The notes under the pieces are model-generated. The model worked only from the letters and a program-made list of their open reading frames with translations, ran no database searches and had not been told where the DNA came from. DNA of 64,000 bases from Omphiscola glabra (Eukaryota > Mollusca > Gastropoda > Lymnaeidae). The stretch covers positions 26,733,596 through 26,797,595 of the forward strand of contig OZ024799.1 in assembly GCA_964017045.1 (NCBI GenBank), read 5' to 3'. This document shows, piece after piece, positions 20,753 through 33,600 of this stretch (positions are counted from its first letter, which is position 1; every line of letters begins with the position of its first letter). Both the position numbers and the translations under genes were made by a program.

Positions 20753-22426
20753 TCAGTGTCTTGGACCACGTTTCATTGGTGTATCTTTTAAAGATTTAAC
20801 TGACTCCACTGTCTTCTGTGTCATATTAAGAAGTTGAGGGAGCTGAGAGGGGATCACGGATTTCTGAAGTTGGGTATCATCCGCGAACATGTGATATACC
20901 ATGTCAAACTGCTTGATCACTGCACCCAGGGGCTGAACGTACATAGTGAAAAGCACCGGGCCTAAGACCGAGCCTTGGGGTACTCCGAATTCAATAATGG
21001 ATTTCTTGGAGGTCAAGCCGTTTGTGATAACTGATTGGACCCGATTTGTCAGATATGAGCGGAACCATCTCAGGACGGTATCGGTGAAACCGAACGTATA
21101 TTGCAGACGTTGGAGAAGTATGCCGTGGTCAAGCGTATCGATCGCTGCCGATAGATCCAGTAACGACAAAAGGGATACCTGGCCCTCACCACAAGACAAC
21201 AGGTCATTTACGACGCGCAACAGGGCTGTCTCAGTAGAGTGATGCGTTCTGTATGCTGACTGAAAAGGCTCAAACAAGTCACACCGAGTGAGGTGATCCA
21301 GGAGCTGTCGAAGAACGACCCTCTCTAAAATCTTTGATAAAAATGGTAGATTAGAGACGGGGCGATAATTTTCCAACAGATTAGGGTCGAGATTTGCTTT
21401 CTTTAGCAGTGGAGTTACAACCGCCTCCTTAAAAGAGGATGGAACAAAACCAGTTTTCAAAGACTTATTTACGATATTAGTAATGATAGGGACAATTTCG
21501 TCTAAACATTCATACAACAGACCTGCCGGAAGAGGGTCAAGCAAACATGACTTTCTTCGGGAGTCAACCAGGATTTTCTTCACATGCGATTCAGTGACCT
21601 CCAAAAATTCGCTCATAGGAGTGCCATTAAACGGCAAGAATTCGGGAGCATCTGTGCAAATGTCAAGTCTCGCCCTGATCTTCTTAACTTTCGTAACAAA
21701 GAACTCATTTAGAGCGTCTGGTAACTCGGCCAAAGCAATATTGTTTGGCACAGATGTGTCCTTCTGTTTACCGGTCAGCTGACCGACAATGCGAAATAAG
21801 TCCCTATTTGAACTGCAATCTACAATCCGGTGACTGACATATTCAGTCCTGGCTGCAAGGACCATCTGCTTAGTGCGTTCCTTGTTTTCAACAAAGATTT
21901 GTCGGTGCACAGTCAAGCCAGACTTCCGCCACTTGCGTTCTGCACGTCGCTGTTGCTGCTTCGCGTTCTTTATTTCTGGCGTGAGCCATGGGGCAGAAGG
22001 GCGGTCCGTAACGCGCCGTGTAGACAGAGGTGCATGTTTGTCTAAAATAACTCTGAGGCCACTGTTGTAGTCTGTTGCAGGATCATCTTCGCTATACTTG
22101 AGGGCGGCGACGTCACATCTAAAGGCCGCCCGATCTATCCTTCGGAGGTCACGGGATGTGATTGTGCGCAGAAGGCGCCCTGGCTTCCTTAAATCAAAGT
22201 CAAAGGTTACTGGGAAATGATCAGAGATCAGTTTGTCCTCAATTATGAGGTTGCAGATCATAGCTGCACGATCCTCTCTGACAACCAGCCAATCTAGGAT
22301 GTGACCCCGCTTTTGTGTCGGGACACTGACAAGCTGAGTCATTCCGTGTGTGTCAAGAGCTGATTTTAAGGTCTTGACATAGCTGTCGGTGGTGGAATCG
22401 AAATGACAGTTTATAGCCATATTCAA
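20753..22426 (-). mobile_element. CR1/L2/Jockey-like LINE ORF2 fragment (endonuclease end and reverse transcriptase)
   Basis: An uninterrupted 557-codon frame. The first 80 residues match the end of an APE-type endonuclease (RGHILDWLVV, then ISDHFPVTFDF with the catalytic SDH). Residues about 300-520 are reverse transcriptase: NYRPVSNLPFLSKILE, FQSAYRTHHSTETALL, LDLSAAIDTLDH (motif A, usually AFDT, here Ile), GVPQGSVLGP (motif B) and the intact catalytic FADDTQ (motif C). The N-terminal endonuclease is missing. The frame also ends soon after motif C, without the usual thumb and C-terminal region, so the copy is truncated at both ends. The long intact frame points to a fairly young insertion. 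It is immobile itself. Confidence 0.85.
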
Positions 22427-22566
22427 CTGAGTTTTATCTAGTGGACACTCTGTCGAGTTGCTGTCGGGAATATTCTCCTCTGCTTATCTACCTAACATTC
22501 ACTGCAAGGTTTCGTGGCGGGCGTATCTACCTAGCGTTCACTGCAAGGTTTCGTGCACTGGCGGGC

Positions 22567-22905
22567 GGCACTTTCGTATTGTTGAGTGGAGACATTTTAT
22601 TCCAACTGCAGAGTTTATTCACAACAAATTGGCCCGCCCCGGGTGGCACTTTCGTATTGTTGAGTGGAGACATTTTATTCCAACTGCAGAGTTTATTCAC
22701 AACAAATTGGCCCGCCCCGGGTGGCACTTTCGTATTGTTGAGTGGAGACATTTTATTCCAACTGCAGAGTTTATTCACAACAAATTGGCCCGCCCCGGGT
22801 GGCACTTTCGTATTGTTGAGTGGAGACATTTTATTCCAACTGCAGAGTTTATTCACAAAAACTTGGCCCGGCCCGGGTGGCACTAACCCCAGCTACGTCA
22901 CTGGT
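22567..22905 (-). repeat. 78-bp tandem repeat (4 copies) plus end of a GCGTAGCTAG-family element
   Basis: Four copies with 78-bp period start at GGCACTTTCGTATTG (22,567, 22,645, 22,723, 22,801). A partial fifth start leads into GGTGGCACTAACCCCAGCTA followed by CGTCACTG. The reverse complement (CAGTGACGTAGCTGGGGTTA then GTGCCACCC) matches the start of the repeat at 23,264 in the opposite orientation. Since 78 is a multiple of three, long repetitive frames are open on both strands; none is called a gene. Confidence 0.9.
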
Positions 22906-23263
22906 TGCATGTGTGGTATTACTGGCGCTGGAATGTCATCACGACATAAGTTGTATCGCCATAAATAAACGCCTCGTCCATTGCTTCACATTATTGTCCC
23001 ATTGAGTTCGCTCCTCTATAAATTGTGGGCGCACTTGCCAGTGAAAAGCCAGTTTTACTTGAAATTGAGAATCGATGGTGTCCTTTTCAAGTTATATTGC
23101 CGAGAAGTGCTTTGGAAATCGATAATAAAATCTATGAGTTTATTCTTCGTGTTCACGGTGCATTCCATGACATCGTAAGTTAATCTATAATGGTATTAAT
23201 AAATATGTTTGTACGTTGAGTTTTGAATGGTTAATTTTTTTTATAAAATTTGATCACCCTAGC

Positions 23264-23420
23264 AGTGGCGTGGCTAGACGGGTTAGTGCCTCCCCGGGAG
23301 TACCAAGATTTTTGCCGCCCTTTCCATGAAAAAACCCTGCAGTTGGCCGAAAATGTCACCCTTCTATAAAAAGAAAAACATGCCGGCCGTGGCGGACCCC
23401 CCCTCCGCACCCCCTTCATA
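23264..23420 (+). mobile_element. Copy of the CAGNGGCGTAGCTAG repeat family
   Basis: Starts CAGTGGCGTGGCTAGACGGG then TTAGTGCCTCCCCGGGAG. The middle (TTGCCGCCC...CCCTGCAGTTGG) is shared with 19,479-19,610, and its start is shared with 22,880-22,905 reversed. Confidence 0.5.
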
Positions 23421-26400
23421 ACAAGATTAGTACTATTTACAATGGGCGTCTACAAAATTTGTTAGATCCAATATCGTAACAAGTCCCGGTTTTGGGTTCG
23501 GTGGGGAGCATGTGGCCTTGATGGGAACGGGTGTCAGAAAGCAAATAAAGAACTGCCAAATAAGTTTCTCATCTTTATAAAAATTCCTCCACGTCACTTG
23601 CGAGGTCGGGTACAGCTAATCTGAGACTCACCGCTAGTGTATACACTGAAATTATATCCAAAAGTCCAGGTAAGATCACACATAGAGATGTCTTGCCCAT
23701 TAATTGCCACCAATCATCCAAGTAGCGCATTGCTCCTGTTATTGTTGACGTAAAGTGATACAGATGCCAGTGAACTCGTGATTAGTTTAGCGTCGGACTG
23801 GTCTACTTCGTTGCCATGATTCAATACACTTGCTTCTGTAGTCAGGGTGTGGGCCGCACAATATATTTTAAGGTGGTTGAAGATAACTTGAAGGAAAGTC
23901 TTACAGGAAAATTGATTTCCCGTTTTTTTTAAATTTGTAAACGCCGTGTCACTTCTTCTCTCGCCGTGTCACTTCTTCTCTCGTTAGGAAACAACTAGTT
24001 CCAAATATGGAGGTAATTGGAAGATTTATTTGGTTGGGGGGGGGGGGGGTATTCTTTGATACAGGAAATGTAAATAATAATTAACCTTTATAAAAAATTA
24101 AGTTGGTTTTGGGGGAGGGGGGGTACCTTTCAAGACAGGGCATGTTTTAAAATATTAACCACTGATATTGTTTGTCGCTTATTTTCTCAATACAGTGAGA
24201 AATATATTTCCATTGTTGAATGGTTTTTCCTACAATGTTTGGATCTTGAAAGCTAAGCAGGCCAAAAAATCGAAATTTAAACGTCTTGATGGCAGCATGG
24301 AGACCTTTTAATAAAGCTCTTCCACTGAGGGTGAGAAATTCTATCTTTTTAGTACTCATGTGGGGCTAGGGCAAAAATGGTTGGAAACACTAGGTCTACA
24401 TTAAGGGGAGCTAACGCTCTAAGATCCACAAATTTGTTTAACTAGGACATGATCGATGAATTTGTTTTGCCCTGACATACTCTATGAAGATTTTTACCCT
24501 GACCTGATTGATAAACATGTCTCAACCTAACAAGATCTATAAAGATGTTTTAACCCTGAAAATATCTATGGAGTTGATTTTAGCCTCGCTTGATCACGGA
24601 GCTCCTATTATGAAAACCAGTTGGTTTTCAGAACGCGACCCTGGTGAAAGACGATTCATTCTGAAACGTATTTATCTGGTTCATTTGTGCTTGCCAAAAC
24701 CCAAACAACTATATATTGTGGTGTGAAATAAATTTTTAAAAAGAAAAAATATCTAGATGGCAAAAAAGAAACATTTAAAAAAAAACCAAACAACTAACTC
24801 TACAAGCCCTTGGGGTCTTGGTGGTAAATTGATAACCTCAGGATACTTTTAAAAAAATCGCGTTGCTTTGTGATAACACTCGTCTGTTCTGCCTTTGTTG
24901 CAGCGACCATTCACTCAGAGAACCATAATATCTGATAACCTGTTACTGTAGCTTAGAAAGCCGAGGAATCACAAAACCGGTGCCTTTCAAATATCTAAAA
25001 GGAATTTTCGGCAATATACTTTATTGCATGACACAAAGCCCGTATGAGAAGGCTGAAATACCACCCCCAAACAAATATGCACCTTTTCTTTTAAATAAAA
25101 AAAATATATGGATAAGGCCTGCTAGTGCTAGGATCCACATGTACTTCGCGTAGGAGGATGCAACCAATGAGGTGACAGCCATTTCTTTGCAAATTTGCCC
25201 TGAAGACTTGACCTACTTGATAACTTATTTATATAAGGCTTTTCCTGACAATATATTTTTTAATTCTTATTAATTCCAGTGAATGTGATTCCGATCAGTA
25301 TTAATGCATGGAGTTTCTGTTGTTGTTTTTTTCTTCTTTTGTGTGTGGTGGAGGAAATATTGAAAAACTTGGCGTTGGTCTCAAACTGATATTGATCTCT
25401 ACCGTTCGTAAAGCGTAGTTCATTACTGCGAAGAAGTTCTCCGACCTGGGTTGCGCATTTAAAACATTAACACTACAGCCCCTTGCCCCTCTCCCTCCTT
25501 GTTGGGTTTCAGGCTTCAGATAGCGGTCCTAGTGTCCCTCATAAACGATTCGGGGTCGGGAAATCTCAGTACGAGTATGTCACATTGTGCGTTTTGTTAA
25601 AATAATCCAATAAATCATTTGAAGCTTTGTAAAACTTAGATTTACAACCTAATATTACACCCAAAAAGTGTATAAAGCATTCTGTTCCGTTATGCTGACA
25701 TTTTTACGCTATGTCCGCCCCTGTCCTTCTTTCTCATATCTGGAAGTCTAGCCGAAGAATCAAAGTATAATAATCATAACAAATATCCGAAACACAAAGA
25801 ACCCACTCACAAGTCGTGCCATTTAAGCTGCGCACGGGGTGGGTATACTGAATGTCCCCCCCCCACCCCCCGCGCATTGGTGAAAGACTGAATGTTGCCC
25901 CTCCCCCCTTTCCAAAAATTATATATATACATATACATATATATATTTAAATTTTTCAGGAATAATAACGTTTTATTTAGGCGGTCGATGCCTACGCGAC
26001 CACTCGCCCCCACTCCTTAGCACGGCCCTGCCCACTCCATCCAAAAAATTCCACCTTCTTTGACTGACCGGTCTGCCTAGTTAATCGTCCGTGCAGTAAT
26101 GCGTCGGGCGTGACATCTCGTGGCTCTGACGATCAAATATTGCCAAGAACAAACGTGACTAAACATTATATTGCCAAGAACAAACGTGACTTAACATTAG
26201 CTATATAGGAAGACAAAGAGTGACATGGATAGGTCGGCCCGTCTCTCCTGCATACGTCTGAATTTCTAGTCACTTTCTGACAAATATTTGGAAGGTCGCT
26301 GCCGAGCAATATAGGCGGTTGTCATGTCAGATTAATGGCGATCGATAGCACGGTGAATGCACACAATCGCAGTGTTTACTGCTTGCAACAGAGAGTGTGG

Positions 26401-26615
26401 AGAGATCATAAAGGGGGGGGGAATTCCTGGACAAAGTGCGGGGGCATATCCCTTCTTTCAATAGTAACTAGGAGTTTAGACCTTGTTTTCGAGGCTTGGA
26501 TGGAAGATTTGAGATGAACCGAGATGGTACCCAAAAAATATAAAGGGGGTTGGGGGTGGGGGGATGACTCGGTTAAAGTGGCGGCGAGGTGGTTGGAAGG
26601 ACAATAATTAGCATG
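23421..26615. other. Intergenic stretch without a recognisable gene
   Basis: It holds a G14 run at 24,036-24,049, a duplicated 20-mer near 23,943-23,983, a direct repeat of TATTGCCAAGAACAAACGTG at about 26,137-26,200, several C/G-rich low-complexity patches (25,853-25,910), and a TATAC-type microsatellite at 25,918-25,950. No coding exon with convincing splice sites was seen. Confidence 0.45.
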
Positions 26616-27750
26616 GTGAGTCTTGATGAAGTGTCAGTGTGAGTCTTGATGAAGTGTCAATGTAAGTCTTGAAAGGTGTCAATGAAAGTCTTGATGAAGT
26701 GTCAGTGTGAGTCTTGATGAAGTGTCAATGTAAGTCTTGAAAGGTGTCAATGAAAGTCTTGATGAAGTGTCAATGTAAGTCTTGATGAAGTGTCAATGTA
26801 AGTCTTGATGAAGTGTCAATGTGAGTCTTGATGAAGTGTCAATGTAAGTCTTGATGAAGTGTCAATGTAAGTCTTGAGAGGTGTCAATGTAAGTCTTGAG
26901 AGGTGTCAATGTAAGTCTTGATGAAGTGTCAATGTAAGTCTTGATGAAGTGTCAATGTGAGTCTTGAGAGGTGTCAATGAAAGTCTTGATGAAGTGTCAA
27001 TGTAAGTCTTGATGAAGTGTCAATGTAAGTCTTGATGAAGTGTCAATGTGAGTCTTGATGAAGTGTCAATGTAAGTCTTGAGAGGTGTCAATGAAAGTCT
27101 TGATGAAGTGTCAATGTAAGTCTTGATGAAGTGTCAATGTAAGTCTTGATGAAGTGTCAATGTGAGTCTTGATGAAGTGTCAATGTAAGTCTTGATGAAG
27201 TGTCAATGTAAGTCTTGATGAAGTGTCAATGTAAGTCTTGATGAAGTGTCAATGTAAGTCTTGATGAAGTGTCAATGTGAGTCTTGATGAAGTGTCAATG
27301 TAAGTCTTGATGAAGTGTCAATGTAAGTCTTGATGAAGTGTCAATGTAAGTCTTGAGAGGTGTCAATGTAAGTCTTGAGAGGTGTCAATGAAAGTCTTGA
27401 TGAAGTGTCAATGTAAGTCTTGATGAAATGTCAATGTAAGTCTTGATGAAATGTCAATATAAGTCTTGATGAAGTGTCAATGTAAGTGTTGATGAATTGT
27501 CAATGTAAGTCTTGAGGAGGTGTCAATGTGATCTTGATGAAGTGTCAATGTAAGTCTTGATGAAGTGTCAATGTAAGTCTTGATGAAGTGTCAATGTAAG
27601 TCTTGATGAAGTGTCAATGTAAGTCTTGATGAAGTGTCAATGTAAGTCTTGATGAAGTGTCAATGTAAGTCTTCATGAAGTGTCAATGTAAGTCTTGATG
27701 AAGTGTCAATGTAAGTCTCGATGAAGTGTCAATGTAAGTCTTGATGAGGT
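26616..27750. repeat. 22/23-bp minisatellite, about 50 copies
   Basis: Unit GTCTTGATGAAGTGTCAATG plus TAA (23 bp), mixed with a 22-bp GTCTTGAGAGGTGTCAATG variant and GTGAG/GTAAG variants. It is the longest array in the window at about 1.1 kb. The variants recur in patterns, suggesting duplication of blocks of several units. Confidence 0.97.
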
Positions 27751-27817
27751 GATACTCGTTTCTGCGTGAATAAACTTATTTAACTGATATTTTAAAAAAA
27801 GATTTTATAAAATAATT

Positions 27818-28194
27818 GTGAGGCAGTGATAGTTTTATCTTGAGACAGTGATAGTTTTATCTTGAGACAGTGATAGTTTAACTTGAGGCAGTGATAGTTT
27901 AACTTGAGGCAGTGATAGTTTTATCTTGAGACAGTGATAGTTTATCTTGAGTTAGTGATGGTTTATTTTGAGACAGTGATAATTTATCTTGAGGTAGTGA
28001 TGGTTTTATCTTGAGACAGTGATGCTTAAAATTTTGAGGTAGTGATGGATTTAACTTGAGGCAGTGATGGATTTATCTTGAGGCAGTGATAGTTTAACTT
28101 GAGGCAGTGATGGATTTAACTTGAGGCAGTGATGGTTTTATCTTGAGGTAGTGATGGTTAAAATCTTGAGGCAATGATGGATTTATCTTGAGAC
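27818..28194. repeat. Imperfect 22-23-bp minisatellite, about 17 copies
   Basis: Unit CTTGAGGCAGTGATAGTTTT plus AT, diverged among copies. Confidence 0.9.
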
Positions 28195-28332
28195 TTTTTT
28201 TTTTCATTCAACACATCGGCTCTTTAGGAGCTAGAAGAATTACAACACAACAGCTGTGCAGGAGCTGGGACATGTTTTTTTTTACTCTGAAACTTGTCTG
28301 TGGCTATAGCGAAAGGGACCTAACCTCTAGAC

Positions 28333-28600
28333 AACGTTCTTTCGGTCACAGTGGGGGCCCGTCGAAGCAGCCATCTCAACCCTAACCATCCAAGCCTACC
28401 ATCGGTCACAGGGAAGGCCCGTCGAAGCAGCCATATTACCCCATACCATACACCATAGTGAAGCAAACCATCCAACCCTACTATCAGCCACAGTGGGGGC
28501 TCGTCGAAGCTGCCATACCAACCCTAATCATCCACCAAAGTTGAGCAACCATCCAAGCCTACCATTAGCCACCGTGGAGGCGCATCAAAGCATCCACGCC
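28333..28600. repeat. Imperfect long tandem repeat, about 4 copies
   Basis: Recurring CACAGTGGGGGCCCGTCGAA then GCAGCCAT...CCATCCAAGCCTACCAT with variable spacing of roughly 60-90 bp. Confidence 0.75.
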
Positions 28601-28635
28601 AGCTCACCATTTGATATGTGGTTCACTAGTGGGGG

Positions 28636-28689
28636 GAAAGGGTGGTTCGACCCCCAAAGGGGTCGCGACCCACAGGTTGAGAACCGCTG
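28636..28689. mobile_element. SPIN-type hAT fragment, copy 3
   Basis: Only one terminus is kept: GAAAGGGTGGTTCGACCCCC then AAAGGGGTCGCGACCCACAG then GTTGAGAACCGCTG. The other end is lost or too diverged, so no target duplication can be defined. Confidence 0.85.
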
Positions 28690-29360
28690 CAATAGAGCAT
28701 TGGCCGGCACAGACGATGTTGACAGAAGGTTTTTAATGACGTCAATTCCGGGGAGGAGTCATTGGGTTGCGGAGTGCAAGGGCGGCCACCAGGTTCAGAT
28801 ATTATTTCAAATTACCCCTGACTTACACGTAAATTAATTATTGATCATTTGAATTGATGTCCCGTTCAGACTCCAGTACTCGCACCTTAGACACTAAAGC
28901 CAAACCGTGGAAAAAAAACGCGACGTGGTTTTTCCCGAACTTCTGAAGTTAGTCTTAATTAGGGGACAGGCGAGCAGTAGGATGGTGGTGGTTGCTGTAA
29001 AATCGATTGATTGCCAGCTCCCTTTCAACTGTCTGAGGGTGACAACTAGTCAATATTTCATGCATCTCTAGGCCGATGATTCCCAATGTTATCTATTGTG
29101 AAGGGTATTATATTTAGTCAAATGTGTTTTAGAAATTACCATTGTTTTTTTATGTTTTGTTTCAATATTCTTTGATAATTTTTTTCAACCATTAGTTGTT
29201 GGTGTTTTGTTGTTGTTGTTTTTTTTTTACAAAGAGTCTAAAATTATTCTTTGAAATTTGGGATCAAAAGTTATTTTTTTTAGAACCGTCACTTCTGGTG
29301 TTGTGATAATGTGTTTTCAGAGAATGGGAAGCTTCTTCGGAACATGTTAAGACAAATCTA
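28690..29360. other. Intergenic, nothing recognised
   Basis: AT-rich sequence with T-runs. No coding region or repeat was identified. Confidence 0.4.
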
Positions 29361-29872
29361 ACCAATCTAGGCTATGGTTGAGTGAATGGAAGACCAATCT
29401 AGACTATGGTTGAGTGAATGGGAGACCAATCTAGGCTATGGTTGAGTGAATGGGAGACCAATCTGGGCTATGGTTGAGTGAATGGGAGACCAATCTAGGC
29501 TATGGTTGAGTGAATGGTAGATCAATCTAGGCTATGGTTGAGTGAATGGGACACCAATCTAGGCTATGGTTGAGTGAATGGGAGACGAATCTATGCTATG
29601 GTTGAGTGAATGGGACACCAATCTAAGCTATGGATGAGTGAATGGAAGATCAATCTAGGCTATGGTTGAGTGAATGGAAGATCCATCTAGGCTATGGTTG
29701 AGTGAATGGGAGACCAATCTAGACTATGGTTGAGTGAATTGAGACCAATCTAGGCTATGGTTGAGTGAATGGGAGACCAATCTAGACTATGGTTGAGTGA
29801 ATTGAAGACCAATCTAGGCTATGATTGAGTGAATGGGAGACCAATCTAGGCTATGGTTGAGTGAATTGAAGA
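29361..29872. repeat. 32-bp minisatellite, 16 copies
   Basis: Unit ACCAATCTAGGCTATGGTTG then AGTGAATGGGAG; period 32 bp with single-base variants. Confidence 0.95.
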
Positions 29873-30587
29873 TAGCAGAAGTTTATCAAGGGGGACAAAC
29901 AATTAACAGATCTCTAGATTTAAGTTTTAAAACGTTTTAATTAATGTTGTTGTTGGTGGTGGTGATTACCTGGTGATGAACAATGGTTGAATTGGCTTGT
30001 TGGTTGGTGGTCATTGGTGTAAAGGATGGCCTGTCTGGTTATAAGGTGAAGAGTTTTCTTGTCAATGTTCACTGTGAGTGGTCAATGTCAATTTTGATTT
30101 TTGAATTTTCGCATAATAAAGTGTTTACTTAGTTTTCAAATGTGATTGTCAACCGGAAATGTAAGAAATCTCTTCCTAGAACTTAAGATACCAATAATAC
30201 TAATACTACAATAGTGTAATATATATTTATAGAGGCCTCTACATTAAGAATTTATATTTTCAACAAAATCCGATAGTCAGAGATAGAATAAAAAACATAC
30301 CATATTATAATTTAATTAGCTTAACTCCCAAATTCTCAGCTGTGTAGCTATGTCATGACAGAAATAAATGGTGATATTTTATTTTAAAAAGAAATTCACA
30401 ACAAAAAAAAAATCTTATTTTCTTGAAACACTTTGAAAATGTTTAAAACAAATACAAGGAAAATGTCCACGTTTATGTGTTTATTTATTTTGTTTCCAGG
30501 TCAACAAATTTCAATCATAATATCTTTTATGGTACACTTTCTGCATATATTTCTTTAGGTTTGTGTAGCAGTTTCATCAAAACAGGC
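29873..30587 (+). promoter_or_regulatory. Upstream region and 5' UTR part of the first coding exon of the large gene
   Basis: Two candidate acceptors precede the start codon: TTTGTTTCCAG ending at 30,499 and TATTTCTTTAG ending at 30,559. The first coding exon therefore probably begins with 5' UTR, and at least one untranslated exon lies upstream. The promoter was not located. Confidence 0.4.
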
Positions 30588-30687
30588 ATGGGGACTGCTG
30601 CCTCCACATCTCAAGAGGATATTATTGCCCCTGATAACGCCAAGCTGCTACAATCACAACCACAAATAAACTCTGGGCATGCTGGTG
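30588..30687 (+). CDS. Exon 1: MGTAAS N-terminus
   Basis: Start codon in good context (GGCATGG). Residues 1-33 are low-complexity and polar. Gly2 and Ser6 fit the N-myristoylation rule (MGxxxS/T). No hydrophobic signal peptide follows. The donor is GTAAGA, phase 1. An upstream in-frame ATG at 30,477 lies before the likely acceptors and is not used in this model. Confidence 0.7.
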
Positions 30688-33600
30688 GTAAGAACAGTAT
30701 TAAAATTATATATTTTTTCTAATGGTAGTTTCATAAATTATAATACAATTTTTAGAAATTTAGGCCAACATATTAGTGTCTATTAAAATTAGTGTTTTCT
30801 GTCTGGGTGAGTAGGGTGAAAGGCACAAGTATTAATATAGAATAGTACTTGTCCCAGACAAAATTTCCATTATTGTAAATTGCAGCCAACCAAGTGTTAT
30901 GAAGTGACTAAATTTCAGTTGTTTTTTTTTCAGATATTTTTTACCATTTGTATATTTTCCTTCACACAGGAGTTGCAGCCAATCATGTTAAAATAAGCAA
31001 AGATGGATTTATTCCAAGTGAAATTAACATTGCTGCCGGGGAGGTAACAGTTTTTGTTTTTTTTTTTAATTTTCAGTACTTGACCATCTCTTTTTGTATT
31101 TCAAGTGTTGTTTATGGAATAAAATTATTTTAAAAAATTAATGAGATTCTATTTTATATAACAGGGGATACATGGGATGATTTTCATTTATTTGTAAGAA
31201 AATGAAAACCCCTTTAATAATTTATTAGAAACATTTATGAGAAAAGGATAAAATAGTTCAATTTTAAATCAACTATTTAAAACATGCTGTATGTTTTTGT
31301 TTTTTTTAACTTTTCCAAAATGACTTTGAAATGAAATTTGTGGGACTAATTTTTGGGCACTAGTTGACAGAAGGCATGGAATGCATGATTGTTAATAAAC
31401 ATGACTTTACTAATACAATGATGTAGGTCTGGCCTTTTACTTGTGATGGGAAAAAAAGGGGGTCCCTGTTCTTACTCAACTATTTATAGACCACAGCTGC
31501 ATCTAACTCATGAATCAATTGTGTTCATTTGAAATATTATAATTTTGATATGAAACAACTGAAGAATATTATACTCATTCTAAGTTTTCAATATACAAGA
31601 GAATGTTGTGATTTTTACATTCATAAAATATATCCTCAAACCATTTTAGCGATTGTCAGAACAATAGTATTCTAGCAATGACACTAATAAGCCTCATTGA
31701 TTTTCCTATGATTGCAGGTTTTAATATTTGAGTGGGATGAGGCATTGTCAGGTTCAGGAAGCGTGACCCAGGTACGTTTTTATTGTTTCTCCATAATAGG
31801 GGAGCATCATTCGTTGATTAAACTAATTAACTAAACTTTTCAGACGACTATTGTGCGCCTGATATTTCATTTCATTGAACTTTTTGTCCATTTATTATTC
31901 TCATTGAACAGGAATATAAAATGAGGAAACATATTTTCTTGTCAAGTTTTAACGCTGTTCCTTTGTGGCTGCTACCATTTCTGTTTGCTTTATCAGGTTG
32001 TCAACAATGGTGAAAGTCTAAAGCTGGTGACAGGGGGCTATAGTGGAGCAAAAGGCGCAAATGGAAGATTCAGACAAATGTTTAACCTTGAAGGGCAGTA
32101 CAAGTTTGCCGTGTAAGTATTGAATCTTGAGCTCTTATGTGCTAAAACAGCCGCAGTGTTGTAACAGAAGAAGAAATTATTTCAAATGTTTTGTTTTGAG
32201 TATATTTGAAAGCTATGATATGTTTATCTTTAAGCTTTTCAAGCTAATTAATGTTGTTTTTTTTATATGAAATTTGAAATAATTTTTTTTTCTAATCTGC
32301 TTTAAGACTTTTTGCTGTTTCTTTTTTTCAAGCCGAAACATATCTTGTTAAACTATTTATTTACTACATATGGCTTGAACTCAGTCCCCTTTATATATTA
32401 TCATTTCATATTCCTTCTTAAAAACAAATCATGACACATAAAGACACGAAATAAATCTCTTCCAGCACTCAGATTCGATGTACACCATTAACAGTCACAG
32501 TGAAACAACGTCAGGACCATTTGATAGAAGTGACAGATGAAGGCTTCAGCCCACAACTGCTCAGAATCGGCCGAGATGAAGCCGTGCAGTGGTCCTGGAA
32601 GCTATGTGATGTACCACACACAGTGAAGGAACTGCAATACCTGATGGAAAAGGGATCCTTTCGGAATGTAGAGCAGAAAGGAGTGGCTACCGTCTCAGGA
32701 AGTTTTAGAAAAGAATTTAAGTAAGTTAACTTTTGATGGGTTTAATCTGCTTCCTGTTCACTTCCACTGTAAGTATAAATTAAATACAATGTAAATAGCT
32801 TTTATCAATTTGGATGAAAATAATGAGGAGCTTTTGACACTAAATGTTGGTTAAATTTGTTTAAAAAGTAAAGTTATTGATAATTTTTTGTCTAACAGCA
32901 AACCTGGTCTGTATTACTTCAAGACTGAAACAGCAACTGTTGGCCGGACCCAGCTTGGCATAATCCATGTCCTTGACTGTAGCATGTAAGTCTCTATCCT
33001 CAAACTTAAACTTGAACATACAGTATACATTCTGGCACCTCTTTTACTATTAAATATGGATATTTCATTACCCACCAGGTTGTTCTGGGTCTTGTTACAT
33101 AATGTAAGGAATCTAATGCATGATGCTTATGTAATGTCTCATGATCCTTTTTTCTTTCAGTGAACACAAAATTGAAATTACAGATGAACATTTTGCACCT
33201 ATGATTTTGGCCATACAGGAGGGAGATCGTGTCTGGTGGGAATGGACAAAAGATAAGGTGTGTCTCTTATGTCTTAACGGTAAAAAAAAAAAAAATATAT
33301 ATATATATATATATAATAGTATGTTTGTTTTTGAGGCGATTCAAAGGAATAACTTTCGGATATTTTCCCTGAGGAATTTAGGCACTGTTTATTTCATATG
33401 CTATAAAAATTTTAGTTAATAAAAAAGAAAGTAATTAATTAAAATTTTTTTATTGATTATATCTTTTGATTTTGACTCACAGTTTATTTGAAATTTATTG
33501 AGCAGGATAATTTCTTATTTCTTTCTCAGTGTAAGAAGCAACATTACATCTACCAGGTTGACCCACCATCTCTAGGTCAACCAGCTGATGCCATTTTTGA

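Noticed and set aside
22441..22968. Overlapping 118-175-codon frames on both strands
   Set aside because: Products of the 78-bp tandem repeat, whose period is a multiple of three.
26616..29872. Direct-repeat arrays as CRISPR
   Set aside because: The repeats are contiguous with no unique spacers, and the DNA is eukaryotic.
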